Shown here: positions 54,847-63,586 of the stretch, one piece after another
Layout of the letters: each line of letters begins with the position of its first letter
Numbering within the stretch: position 1 is the stretch's first letter
Assembly: GCF_900115925.1 (NCBI RefSeq)
Contig: NZ_FOYF01000001.1
Span: 558,001-622,000, forward strand
Direction: 5' to 3'
Length of the DNA stretch: 64,000 nt
DNA from: Bacillus sp. cl95
GTDB lineage: Bacteria > Bacillota > Bacilli > Bacillales > Cytobacillaceae
The notes under the pieces: model-generated
Told to the model about the DNA's origin: nothing
Databases searched by the model: none
What the model saw: the letters and a program-made list of their open reading frames with translations, nothing else
Translations under genes and position numbers: made by a program

Positions 54847-54973
54847 AAATTGTAAAAAGACCAAATGTAAAGGGAATCTTAAATATTTCTTAAATTTGCA
54901 GTTTAAAAATGAATTTCAACAATTTTCCTTATAGAATGATTACATACAAAATAATCATAAGTGAGGTAAAAAC

Positions 54974-57900
54974 ATGGGTTTCTTGACAAGATTCAGTTTG
55001 AAGAATGCTTTTGCAGTATTTATTATTTCTTTTCTACTCATTCTTGGCGGATTATTTTCCTTTTCAAAACTAAAGGTTGATTTATTACCTAATATTGAGT
55101 TCCCACAACTTTCAATTGAGGTCGTGTATCCTGGTGCTTCACCACAAGATATCAACGAACAAGTGACCGAGAAACTTGAAACTAAACTGAAAGGAATCGA
55201 AGGAGTAAAGAAAATGCAGAGTTCTTCCTTCGAAAGCATTGCCATTATCAGTTTGGAATTCCCTTTTAACACAAAGATGGATGACATTGAACAGCAAGTT
55301 AACAGTTACATTAAAGATGCCGGACTGCCCGATAACGTTCAAACAAAAGTAAACAGATTTTCTTTCGGGGCCTTTCCCATCTATAACATCTCATTATTTT
55401 CAAAGGGAGATACAGATCTCCAAGAACTTTTGGATAATGAAGTCATTCCAGAATTAAATAAGATTTCAGGCGTGAACAGTATCTCTGTTGGAGGAAATAC
55501 AGAAGAACTGTTACAGATAACAGTCGATAAAGAAAAAGCAGCAAAGCTTGGACTGTCATTAAATGATGTCAAAGAACAAATTAATCAAAAGCAATTATCG
55601 TTTCCTGCTGGAAATCTAAATTCAAACGAAATTCAGATTCCTATTAGGGTTCAAGAGAAAGTTGACGCAATCAATGAACTTGAAAACTTGACAATTAAAT
55701 CGTCTTTTAACCCAAATGCTCCCGCAATTTCTTTAAAAGAATTTGCAAAAATTGAAGAAATCAGTGAAAAACCTGAAATTACCCGATACAATTTGAAAGA
55801 TTCTCTTTCTATGGCCGTAACCAAGAAACAAGACGCGAATACGGTGGAAGTTGCTGATAAGGTTCTTTCCGTCTTAAAAAAATACGATGACCGACTTGAG
55901 TACGCTATTGGTTTTGACTCAGCGGAAGGAATTGAAAAATCCGTAGAAACATTAATTAAAGAAGGTTTACTGGGAGCACTTTTCGCTTCTCTAGCGGTTC
56001 TTTTGTTCTTGAGGAATTTCCGTGCAACCATCATTGCCATCATATCCATTCCAATGTCCTTACTCGTATCATCCATCTTCCTACAACAAATGGATATTTC
56101 TCTGAATATCATGACTCTTGGAGGAATGGCCGTAGCAGTTGGTCGGGTTGTGGACGATAGTATCGTAGTAATTGAAAATATTTTTAGACGGGTTCGTCGT
56201 ACAAAGAAAGGCATTTCAAATGATTTGATTCAGGATTCTACAAAAGAAATCCTGAAAGCCATTACTTCTTCGACGATTACCACCGTTGTAGTGTTTTTAC
56301 CTTTAGGCTTTGTTGGAGGTGTAACCGGGGAATTCTTCTTGCCGTTTGCATTGACAATCGTTTTCTCTTTATTAACTTCATTAGTCGTTGCGATTACAAT
56401 CGTACCAGTATTAGCTAAATTTTCTTTCAAGAAAGTTCCGGCTGAAGAAAAAGAAGACGGAATGCAAAGATTTTATGGTAGAGCTATTGGATGGTCGCTT
56501 AATCACAAGAAAACAATCATTGTTCTATCGATTCTTTCATTAGTAGGTTCTTTAGCGCTTGTCCCTCGTCTTGGATTCACCTTCATACCAAACGAAGAAC
56601 AAAAGTTACTTGTTGCAAGCGTTCAATTACCATCATCCACTTCACTTGAAAAAACAAATGAAGTTTCATTGGAACTTGAAGAAATGTTTGATAAAAAGAA
56701 AGAGATTAAGGAAGTCACAACAGGGGTCGGTACACGTGACTTCCAAACTGGTTTACAACGAAAAAATCAGGCGAATTATTTTATTACACTTTCAGACAAT
56801 GTAGATGTTACCGAACTAATTGATGATTTAGAGAAACAAATGGAAGATATCGTTCTCACAGATGCACCTAAATCCAAGATTGGTGTCCAGGAAATGTCTA
56901 CAGGTGGACCACCATCCAATAACAATGTAAATATAGATTTATATGCCTCCGATTTAGCTGATTTACAGCAAGCTGCTTCGGATGTAGAGAAGTTTATGAC
57001 CAAGCAAGAAGACCTAAAGTACGTTTCGAACAACTTCTCAGAAAGACAAAAGCAGGTCGTGGTAGACATCGATTCTCAAAAAGCAGCCCAACTTAGCGTA
57101 TCTGGTTTTCAAATCCTCGGTACCATTGCAGATCAAACGAAGCCAGTTAACATTGGTAACCTAAAGCTTGATGATGTTGATCGTAAAGTACAGATTTCTT
57201 ATGACAATCCTGCTGAAGATCTTGAAGATCTTAAAGATATTGTCCTCTTCACAGCTAAAGGGCCTGTTCCAATTACAGAAGTTGCTAAAATTGAGGAAAC
57301 GGAAACTTATACTGCTATTCAAAAACTCGATGGAAAAGTGTATGCACGTATTTCAGCTCAAATTGACTCTGAAAATATTCAAAAGACTACAGCAGATGTC
57401 ATTGACGGTGTTAAGAAACTCGACTTGCCTAAAGGGGTAACCTTTGAAGGTGGAGGCGGAAGCGATGAAACCATGGAAACATTCCAACAGCTTGGATTGG
57501 CAATGGTGATTGCCATTGGTCTCGTTTATTTGACGATGTTGATAACTTTCGGCAGAGCGAGAATTCCATTCATTATCCTTTCTTCTCTTATTTTTGTTCC
57601 AATCGGTTCACTTTTAGGACTTACATTTGCGGGCGAGCCAATGTCCGTCAGCGTCATGATCGGAATGTTAATGTTAATTGGAATTGTGACTACAAATGCC
57701 ATTGTATTAGTAGACCGAATCGGTCAAAACCGTGAAGAAAAAGGTATGAAGATTCGAGAAGCATTGATCGAAGGCGGTAAAACAAGATTACGACCGATAC
57801 TAATGACCGCTTTTGCAACGATTGCAGCACTGTTGCCACTTGCCTTTACTACTTCATCGGGCACGTTGATTTCAAAAGGTCTTGCCATCACTGTAATTGG

Positions 57901-57997
57901 GGGCTTAACGTCATCAACAATTCTTACTTTGATCTTAGTCCCTGTCATTTACGAGCTTTTCTTCTTTAAACAAGTAAGAAAAGAAAGAGCGTTATAA
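54974..57997 (+). CDS. swrC: RND-family exporter SwrC (AcrB-like)
   Basis: A 1007-residue RND permease (SwrC/YerP type), proton-driven export of surfactin-like lipopeptides and other amphiphiles in B. subtilis. It starts with TM1 (SLKNAFAVFIISFLLILGG), then a large periplasmic-type loop (about 35-330), six TM segments, a second loop and six more. TM4 carries the paired Asp of proton translocation in G-R-V-V-D-D-S-I-V-V, and the second half has GIVTTNAIVLVDRI. There is no adaptor or outer channel, as expected in a Gram-positive. SD GTGAGGT. Confidence 0.92.
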   Translation: MGFLTRFSLKNAFAVFIISFLLILGGLFSFSKLKVDLLPNIEFPQLSIEVVYPGASPQDINEQVTEKLETKLKGIEGVKKMQSSSFESIAIISLEFPFNTKMDDIEQQVNSYIKDAGLPDNVQTKVNRFSFGAFPIYNISLFSKGDTDLQELLDNEVIPELNKISGVNSISVGGNTEELLQITVDKEKAAKLGLSLNDVKEQINQKQLSFPAGNLNSNEIQIPIRVQEKVDAINELENLTIKSSFNPNAPAISLKEFAKIEEISEKPEITRYNLKDSLSMAVTKKQDANTVEVADKVLSVLKKYDDRLEYAIGFDSAEGIEKSVETLIKEGLLGALFASLAVLLFLRNFRATIIAIISIPMSLLVSSIFLQQMDISLNIMTLGGMAVAVGRVVDDSIVVIENIFRRVRRTKKGISNDLIQDSTKEILKAITSSTITTVVVFLPLGFVGGVTGEFFLPFALTIVFSLLTSLVVAITIVPVLAKFSFKKVPAEEKEDGMQRFYGRAIGWSLNHKKTIIVLSILSLVGSLALVPRLGFTFIPNEEQKLLVASVQLPSSTSLEKTNEVSLELEEMFDKKKEIKEVTTGVGTRDFQTGLQRKNQANYFITLSDNVDVTELIDDLEKQMEDIVLTDAPKSKIGVQEMSTGGPPSNNNVNIDLYASDLADLQQAASDVEKFMTKQEDLKYVSNNFSERQKQVVVDIDSQKAAQLSVSGFQILGTIADQTKPVNIGNLKLDDVDRKVQISYDNPAEDLEDLKDIVLFTAKGPVPITEVAKIEETETYTAIQKLDGKVYARISAQIDSENIQKTTADVIDGVKKLDLPKGVTFEGGGGSDETMETFQQLGLAMVIAIGLVYLTMLITFGRARIPFIILSSLIFVPIGSLLGLTFAGEPMSVSVMIGMLMLIGIVTTNAIVLVDRIGQNREEKGMKIREALIEGGKTRLRPILMTAFATIAALLPLAFTTSSGTLISKGLAITVIGGLTSSTILTLILVPVIYELFFFKQVRKERAL

Positions 57998-58004
57998 TAA
58001 GAAA

Positions 58005-58042
58005 AAGCGAGCGACGGTATCAAGCCATCGCTCGCTTCTCTT
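58005..58042. terminator. Terminator between swrC and the M3 peptidase gene
   Basis: AAGCGAGCGA and TCGCTCGCTT pair with an inner loop and are followed by T runs. The convergent gene ends at 58043. Confidence 0.85.
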
Positions 58043-59737
58043 TTATAGTTCTGTATCATCCACACTACTTAACCACTTATCAATTTCTCCCACTACAGAC
58101 TCAACACACCCATTTTCAAATGGTGAAATAAGATTCGCTCCTTTTACAAGTTCAGTAAAAGATTTGCTTCCGCCTAATTTGCATAATGCCACGTAATCTT
58201 TCCATGCACCTGCTTGATCTTCTCTTGATTTCTTCCAGAATTGGAACGCACAAATCTGAGCAAGAGTGTAGTCAATATAATAGAATGGCGAGTTATAAAT
58301 ATGGCCTTGTCGTTGCCAGAAACCGCCATTATTTAGATATTCGTTGTCCTCATAATCTTTGTGAGGAGTGTACATTTTTTCAATTTCTCTCCATTTCGCT
58401 TTTCTTTCAGCTGGAGATGCCTCAGGGTTCTCATATACCCAATGTTGGAACTCATCGACCGATACTCCGTACGGTAAGAATAATAGCGCATCACTTAAGT
58501 GAGAGAATTTATATTTTTCTGTATCATCAAGAAAGAACTTTTCCATCCAAGGCCACGTAAAGAATTCCATGCTCATTGAGTGGATTTCAGCTGCCTCATA
58601 AGTAGGCCAGTAATATTCAGGAATTTCAAAATGACGGCTTGAGTATACTTGAAAAGCATGACCTGCCTCATGGGTTAGAACATCGATATCACCGGATGTA
58701 CCGTTAAAGTTAGAAAAGATGAATGGAGCTTTATACTCCTCTATAAAGGTGCAATAACCTCCTCCAGCTTTCCCCTTCTTAGCGACTAAGTCTAGAAGAT
58801 GATTATCCTGCATAAAGCGGAAGAATTCCCCTGTCTCTTTAGATAACTCTTCATACATTTGTTGCCCGTTTTCAATTATCCAATCAGGAGTTCCTTTAGG
58901 TGAAGCATTCCCTGTTTTGTAATTGAAGTTTTCATCGTAATATTTCATTTGGTCAACACCAATTCTTGCACTTTGACGTTCTTTAAGCTTGGATGCAAGT
59001 GGAACAATGAATTCTTTGACTTGTTTGCGGAAATTTGCAACCATATCCGCATTATAATCTGTACGGTTCATACGATAATAACCAAGTTCAACAAAGTTTT
59101 TATAACCAAGTGTTTGAGCCATTTCTGTTCTTACTTTTACTAACTCATCATAAATGCGATCAAATTTTTCTTCGTTTTCAGCAAAGAAACCAAACTTTGC
59201 TTCACTAGCTTCCTTCCTTGTTTCTCTGTCAGTAGACTCAGTGAAAGGATCTAATTGTGCTAAAGTACGTTCTTCACCTTCGAACATGATTTTTGCAGAT
59301 GCTACTAATTTCGTATACTCAGATGAAAGTTTGTTTTCCTTCTGAAGCAAGGAAACGATTTCGGGCTTAAATGTTTTTAATTGTCCCTCTGCAAGTGCAA
59401 ATAGCTGTTTTCCCCATTTGTTTTCTAATTGCTCACGAAACGGAGAATTCACAAGAGCATGATAATATTTTGTAATAAGCCCTTCAATTTCAGGCTGAAT
59501 TTCGTCCATATAATCTTGTTCAGCCTTGTAAAATTCATCATTTGTATCAATGGAATGACGGACGTAACAAATATTGAACATTGTTCCAAGGTCATTTCTA
59601 ATTTCATTGATTTCCTTCATAGCCTGATCTTGGTCTTCGATTGTGGATGCTTGCTCAAATTTTACTAGGACCTTATGAAAAGCTTCTGTCACTTCTTCTA
59701 AGTTTGGACGTTTATATGTATATTCTTCGAATCGCAT
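58043..59737 (-). CDS. M3 family oligoendopeptidase
   Basis: A 564-residue zinc metallopeptidase of the M3/PepF-like family that cuts short peptides in the cytoplasm. The zinc motif is H356-E357-A-G-H360 in a L-T-H-E-A-G-H-A-F-Q segment, and a third ligand Glu lies about 28 residues on (EAAEIHSMSMEF). ATG 59737 follows AAAGGGGATGG; the frame to 59764 adds nine residues without support. The substrate is not known beyond oligopeptides. It is monocistronic. Confidence 0.92.
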   Translation of the reverse strand: MRFEEYTYKRPNLEEVTEAFHKVLVKFEQASTIEDQDQAMKEINEIRNDLGTMFNICYVRHSIDTNDEFYKAEQDYMDEIQPEIEGLITKYYHALVNSPFREQLENKWGKQLFALAEGQLKTFKPEIVSLLQKENKLSSEYTKLVASAKIMFEGEERTLAQLDPFTESTDRETRKEASEAKFGFFAENEEKFDRIYDELVKVRTEMAQTLGYKNFVELGYYRMNRTDYNADMVANFRKQVKEFIVPLASKLKERQSARIGVDQMKYYDENFNYKTGNASPKGTPDWIIENGQQMYEELSKETGEFFRFMQDNHLLDLVAKKGKAGGGYCTFIEEYKAPFIFSNFNGTSGDIDVLTHEAGHAFQVYSSRHFEIPEYYWPTYEAAEIHSMSMEFFTWPWMEKFFLDDTEKYKFSHLSDALLFLPYGVSVDEFQHWVYENPEASPAERKAKWREIEKMYTPHKDYEDNEYLNNGGFWQRQGHIYNSPFYYIDYTLAQICAFQFWKKSREDQAGAWKDYVALCKLGGSKSFTELVKGANLISPFENGCVESVVGEIDKWLSSVDDTEL

Positions 59738-59785
59738 GAATCCATCCCCTTTATTTTTTGGCACTGTAAAACTACATTGTGATAT

Positions 59786-59857
59786 TCACTAGCATCCGCT
59801 CCCTTACAGCGGACTAACTGCTTTATCATTTATTTTAAGACAACATTATAATTAAAC
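59786..59857. repeat. Dispersed intergenic repeat, family B-like copy 3 (degenerate)
   Basis: Read on the minus strand it begins GGCTCTGTTTAATTATAATGTTGT, split here as GGCTCTGTTTAA and ATGTTGT, and ends in GGAGCGG. The left end matches the family B start. CCGCT and AGCGG give a small hairpin. Confidence 0.4.
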
Positions 59858-59920
59858 AGAGCCTAATTTTTAATACAACATTAAGGATTTCTACAAAAAT
59901 TCCGAATTTCCTTTAAAATA

Positions 59921-59947
59921 AAAAAATACGGTTAAGAAAACCGTATT
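59921..59947 (-). terminator. Terminator of the mhqR-like gene
   Basis: AATACGGTT and AACCGTATT pair with a loop of six and a T7 run on the minus strand. It overlaps the stop codon. Confidence 0.85.
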
Positions 59948-60386
59948 AAAATTTACCCGCAGGGATGCCTAGTTTTTTTAGAAGCTCTATTGCTTGTACT
60001 TGTTCTTCCGTTTCAAGGCTGGACATCAACTCATGAATTTGTCGTTCGTGTTCAGGAAAAATGCCTTCAATAAAGTTTTTTCCTTCTGCGGTAATTTGAG
60101 CGTATGTTACCCGTCTATCTTTTGGACAAGCAAGACGTTTCAACATTCCTTTTTGTTCTAGTTTATCAACAACATATGTGATACTTCCACTTGCTAATAA
60201 AATTCTCCCACCAATTTGTTGAAGAGGTTGATCCCCTTTGTGGTATAACAATTCAAGCACAGCAAATTCAGTCGGATTCAGTCCATAAGTTTGAATAATT
60301 TTATTTACACGTTCATTAATAGCTTTATAAGCCCTAGAAAGAACGATAAAAAGCTTTAATGATTGGGAAATCGCTTCTTTTTCCAT
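59946..60386 (-). CDS. mhqR: MarR-family regulator, MhqR (YkvE)-like
   Basis: A 146-residue MarR/DUF24-type regulator of the MhqR class. The winged-helix core reads LNPTEFAVLELLYHKGDQPLQQIGGRILLASGSITYVVDKLEQKG and CPKDRRVTY, closely like B. subtilis MhqR, which represses quinone-detoxifying dioxygenase/reductase genes and senses quinones. It neighbours the kinD-like gene, as in B. subtilis. ATG 60386, with a half-operator just upstream. Confidence 0.82.
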   Translation of the reverse strand: MEKEAISQSLKLFIVLSRAYKAINERVNKIIQTYGLNPTEFAVLELLYHKGDQPLQQIGGRILLASGSITYVVDKLEQKGMLKRLACPKDRRVTYAQITAEGKNFIEGIFPEHERQIHELMSSLETEEQVQAIELLKKLGIPAGKF

Positions 60387-60416
60387 ACATTCTTCATTCC
60401 TTTAATCGTTATCAAA

Positions 60417-60434
60417 TATCTCGAATTCAAAATT
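60417..60434. promoter_or_regulatory. Half of an MhqR-type operator
   Basis: TATCTCGAATTC matches the left arm of the MhqR operator TATCTCGAATTCGAGATA, as I recall it; the right arm here is degenerate (AAAATT). It is about 30 bases before the mhqR start, consistent with weak autoregulation. Confidence 0.4.
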
Positions 60435-60568
60435 ATTATAAATAACGGAAGTAAGTGTGTCAACGAAGCCTCCCATTATAACTTTCCCAAATAGATGGGA
60501 TTTAAGAATAAAAGACTAAATGTTATAATAAATCATATCATTGTTTTAGCAGAATAAAGGACGGTATC

Positions 60569-62062
60569 ATGACAAATAAAAAAAACCTTCTCATCTATAT
60601 CTTCGTTGTTATTGTTCCATTTTTACTCATCTCATCTTTAACAGTCGTATCCACTCTAAAAAAGGATGAGAAAGCTAGAATCGAACATGCAAACTGGATT
60701 GCAACTGTCCATCAAAAGAGCTGGGATAAACTTATCGCAGAAACAGTCACTTCAATGGAAATGTTGTCTTTGACCGCCAATACTTCCATGAATAATCCCG
60801 AAAAACTGGATCCAATCTTGAAGCGTACACATCAAAAAGATCCACGTTATGGCGGAATCTATGTTTTAGATAAATATGGCACCGTTATTGCAGGATCAAA
60901 CGGATTATTAGTAGATACTAATCTTTCAAAAAATACATATATAAAAAATGTTATTAAGACCAAGGATACAATCATTTCAAATCGATACGAGACCTTGATC
61001 AATCGTCAAAAAGTAATTGGACTAGCTAGTCCGATTTTAGATGAAGATCGTAACTTGAATGGTTTGATGGTGGCTCATATAAGAATAGATTACATTCAAA
61101 ATGTCATGAAAATCCTTACTCCCGATACAAAAATATTAGTATACAATGGCACAGCAAATCCGATGATGAAAATAAACATAGAAAGCCCTCCTAAAACTTA
61201 TAACAATTCATGGGTAAGCAAGCCTATAGAGAGACTTCCATGGTCCATTTATGTTAAAGTTCCTGAAAGAAAATACAAATCTATTATTGAAAATGTTTAT
61301 CGACCCATATTTTTCATATTGATCATTTCTAATATATTATTCTTACTAATTAAGTACATTCTTCTTTGGGAGCAATCTTTAAGGGAGAAAAAACAAAACG
61401 AGCAACAGAAGTTAGAACTAGTCGGAACTTTGGCAGCCAGTACCGCCCACGAAATTAGGAATCCTCTGACGGGAGTGAAAGGACTTATTCAACTGTTAAG
61501 TGAAAAGTATACCGATCCCGAGGACAAATATTATTTTGAGGTTATTGATACTGAGATTAGTAGAATCAATGAGATTGTAAGTGAGTTCCTTATATTGGGT
61601 AAACCAACTGCAGAAAAAACAGACTTGATTCATATTCACATGGTGATCAAAGAGCTCCAACCACTGATTATTTCTGAGGGGAATCTTTTCAATGCTAAGT
61701 GTACTTGGTTATTTTCTGATGAGGAAGTCATAGTAGAGTGTAATAAGGATCAATTAAAACAAGTCATCCTGAATGTTACAAAGAACGCCTTTGAATCCAT
61801 TTCTGAAGATGGCAATCTTAATATACAGATTTCAAAGAAAGAAAAGTGGTGTGAAATCTGCATACGTGATAATGGTTCCGGAATGACCCCCGAAGAACTT
61901 ACCAAGATTTTCACTCCTTTCTATACATCAAAAGAAACCGGCACCGGATTAGGACTTGTTGTATGCAAGCGTATTGTTGAATCTTTTAAAGGTAAAATAG
62001 AAGTATCTAGCAAGAAAAATGAAGGAACAGATGTCGTTATTTTGTTGCCATTAGTTGTTTAA
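60569..62062 (+). CDS. kinD: Sensor histidine kinase, KinD-like sporulation kinase
   Basis: A 497-residue membrane kinase. TM1 (about 9-30) and TM2 (about 247-270) flank an extracellular Cache-type sensor domain. The HisKA region carries phospho-acceptor H294 in S-T-A-H-E-I-R-N-P-L-T-G; the HATPase domain has N in LNVTKNAFESI, DNGSGM and GTGLGLVV. The A-H-E-I-R-N-P-L-T box is that of the Spo0F-directed sporulation kinases. Position beside mhqR matches B. subtilis kinD (ykvD). No response-regulator gene is adjacent, as expected for an orphan kinase. Which of kinA-E it equals is inferred from place. Confidence 0.82.
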   Translation: MTNKKNLLIYIFVVIVPFLLISSLTVVSTLKKDEKARIEHANWIATVHQKSWDKLIAETVTSMEMLSLTANTSMNNPEKLDPILKRTHQKDPRYGGIYVLDKYGTVIAGSNGLLVDTNLSKNTYIKNVIKTKDTIISNRYETLINRQKVIGLASPILDEDRNLNGLMVAHIRIDYIQNVMKILTPDTKILVYNGTANPMMKINIESPPKTYNNSWVSKPIERLPWSIYVKVPERKYKSIIENVYRPIFFILIISNILFLLIKYILLWEQSLREKKQNEQQKLELVGTLAASTAHEIRNPLTGVKGLIQLLSEKYTDPEDKYYFEVIDTEISRINEIVSEFLILGKPTAEKTDLIHIHMVIKELQPLIISEGNLFNAKCTWLFSDEEVIVECNKDQLKQVILNVTKNAFESISEDGNLNIQISKKEKWCEICIRDNGSGMTPEELTKIFTPFYTSKETGTGLGLVVCKRIVESFKGKIEVSSKKNEGTDVVILLPLVV

Positions 62063-62117
62063 GTTTATGGAATGGCAAGCAATATTTCAAATAAACTCAT
62101 AAAATGCTGATATTAGA

Positions 62118-62149
62118 AGCGGATCCAATACAATTGGATCCGCTTTTTT
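62118..62149 (+). terminator. Terminator of the kinD-like gene
   Basis: AAGCGGATCCAA and TTGGATCCGCTT form a perfect 12-bp stem with a five-base loop and a T6 run. Confidence 0.9.
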
Positions 62150-62168
62150 AATCTGCTTATTGAATTTC

Positions 62169-63317
62169 TCATGAAAAAGTAGATTTGAATAATCCCCACT
62201 TTTCATAAATCAAGTATGTGATGGCGCAAACCATTAATAACGATTGGAGAGCCCAAACATTCCCTGATATCCCAAGGATGGATACTGATATTGGGCACAG
62301 GATAAACCCTATTAGAAATCCAGTTCTAGTGAGAACACCCTGCAATCCGAATATCCGTCCTCTTTGTACTGATGATGTCATTTGAAGTAATGACGTAGAA
62401 ATAATCTGACTTCTGCCTTCAAAAAAGCCTACAAAAAACAATAAAGGAACTGCCACATAAACGGTTTTAAATGTAAAAGAAAACACTAAACTTAAGGCAA
62501 ATGCCAGAAAAATAAAAGCAAGGCTTTTCATATTAACACTTTTCTTATTCATCATGCTCCCAACAAATGAGCCCAAAGATAAAATAGCCCAAAAGACTCC
62601 ATTCACCAGTGAAGGCTGATTATAAGTTTCCGCCCATAACGGTAGGGAAAAATTATATCCTGATACTGCTAATGTAAAGAAAAACAAAATAATCAGTAGC
62701 CATTTTACTTCACTAGAAATCTTATTTTTTTCCAAAGCGTCTTTTTTCTTGTTTAATTTTCCGATTTCTTTATTTCTTTGGTGCAGGGATGAGGTCCAAC
62801 TTATTGAATACAAAAAGATTGTAGCTACAAAATAAGTAATGCTATCAAAAACGATTACAGGAAGAATGCCCAGTTTCTCAGTTACCCATCCTCCAATGAT
62901 AAATCCTATAATGCTCGCAAATGAGGCAATTCTTACAATTAGTGCATTAATATCGTAACCTCTGTCTTTCCCGAACATATCAGGTATGGATGCTTCATAA
63001 CCAATATAAAAGGATTGATTTGTACATCCTAAAATAAAGGCAGATATTACAATCATTGATGAAGTACCTACTAAAGGAAGCAAAACAGCGAATCCGTTTG
63101 CAAAGTCGCTGATCAACATTAACTTTCTTCGGTCAAAGCGGTCAGCAAGTTTACCAGCAATTGGGCTCATCAATAAAGCGCCAATTTGCCTAACTAGGAA
63201 AAAAGCAGTAAACAGCCATTCTTTATTTGGAAAAGTAAGAATTAATGCTGTCAATGCCATGAAATTCATTCTTGATGCAAATTCAGATAAACCAACAATA
63301 TAAACATATTTCTTCAT
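62169..63317 (-). CDS. MFS transporter with an upstream leader peptide, probable efflux pump
   Basis: A 382-residue permease with about eleven to twelve membrane segments (EFASRMNFMALTALILTF start, GKLADRFDRRKLMLISD loop 2-3 = motif A). It resembles MFS_3/macrolide-efflux-type exporters; specificity unknown. ATG 63317 follows TGGAGG at seven bases. The leader holds a 10-codon reading frame with its own strong SD and a perfect 10-bp hairpin overlapping its end, which suggests ribosome-dependent attenuation. Its neighbour is the hemerythrin-like gene, which has its own terminator, so this is a separate transcription unit. Confidence 0.88.
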   Translation of the reverse strand: MKKYVYIVGLSEFASRMNFMALTALILTFPNKEWLFTAFFLVRQIGALLMSPIAGKLADRFDRRKLMLISDFANGFAVLLPLVGTSSMIVISAFILGCTNQSFYIGYEASIPDMFGKDRGYDINALIVRIASFASIIGFIIGGWVTEKLGILPVIVFDSITYFVATIFLYSISWTSSLHQRNKEIGKLNKKKDALEKNKISSEVKWLLIILFFFTLAVSGYNFSLPLWAETYNQPSLVNGVFWAILSLGSFVGSMMNKKSVNMKSLAFIFLAFALSLVFSFTFKTVYVAVPLLFFVGFFEGRSQIISTSLLQMTSSVQRGRIFGLQGVLTRTGFLIGFILCPISVSILGISGNVWALQSLLMVCAITYLIYEKWGLFKSTFS

Positions 63318-63348
63318 GTCTAAACCTCCAAATGTGGCGGCTCAGAAA

Positions 63349-63371
63349 CAACGCCCCTATTAGGGGCGTTG
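63349..63371 (-). promoter_or_regulatory. Attenuator hairpin in the MFS leader
   Basis: In the transcript CAACGCCCCT and AGGGGCGTTG form a 10-bp perfect, GC-rich stem with a three-base loop, followed by TTTCT. The 5' arm is the last three sense codons of the leader peptide plus the first stop-codon base; the other two stop-codon bases are in the loop. A ribosome on these codons would prevent the hairpin. Confidence 0.7.
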
Positions 63372-63392
63372 GCGGATGATTTCAGTCACCAT
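63360..63392 (-). CDS. Leader peptide MVTEIIRQRP
   Basis: A 10-codon frame with a perfect AAGGAGG SD six bases before its ATG, ending in tandem stops TAA TAG. It lies 42 bases upstream of the MFS start codon. The peptide holds an R-Q-R motif of the +x(+) kind at which macrolides arrest ribosomes, and it ends Arg-Pro-stop. Its last codons overlap the attenuator hairpin. Too short for homology search; the call rests on SD, position and overlap. Confidence 0.65.
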   Translation of the reverse strand: MVTEIIRQRP

Positions 63393-63559
63393 ATCTTTCC
63401 TCCTTATTTTTTCAGCTATTTTTTATAAAGGGATGTTGTTCGTTACCAACCTAATAAATACTTATATATTATAATTCAAAAGAATTAAGAAAAGGAACAG
63501 TGTAATCATAATATTCAGTCAATAATATAGGTCTGAAGAGAAGTTCCAAAGTCATGAAC

Positions 63560-63582
63560 AAAAAAAGATGGGTTCCCCCATC
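63560..63582 (-). terminator. Terminator of the hemerythrin-like gene
   Basis: GATGGG and CCCATC pair around GGAA with a T7 run on the minus strand, just after the stop codon. Confidence 0.8.
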
Positions 63583-63586
63583 ATGT

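Noticed and set aside
55651-56214. 187-codon open frame antisense to swrC
   Set aside because: It is the complement of a well-conserved RND gene, rich in Ser/Arg as expected of an antisense frame, with no SD.
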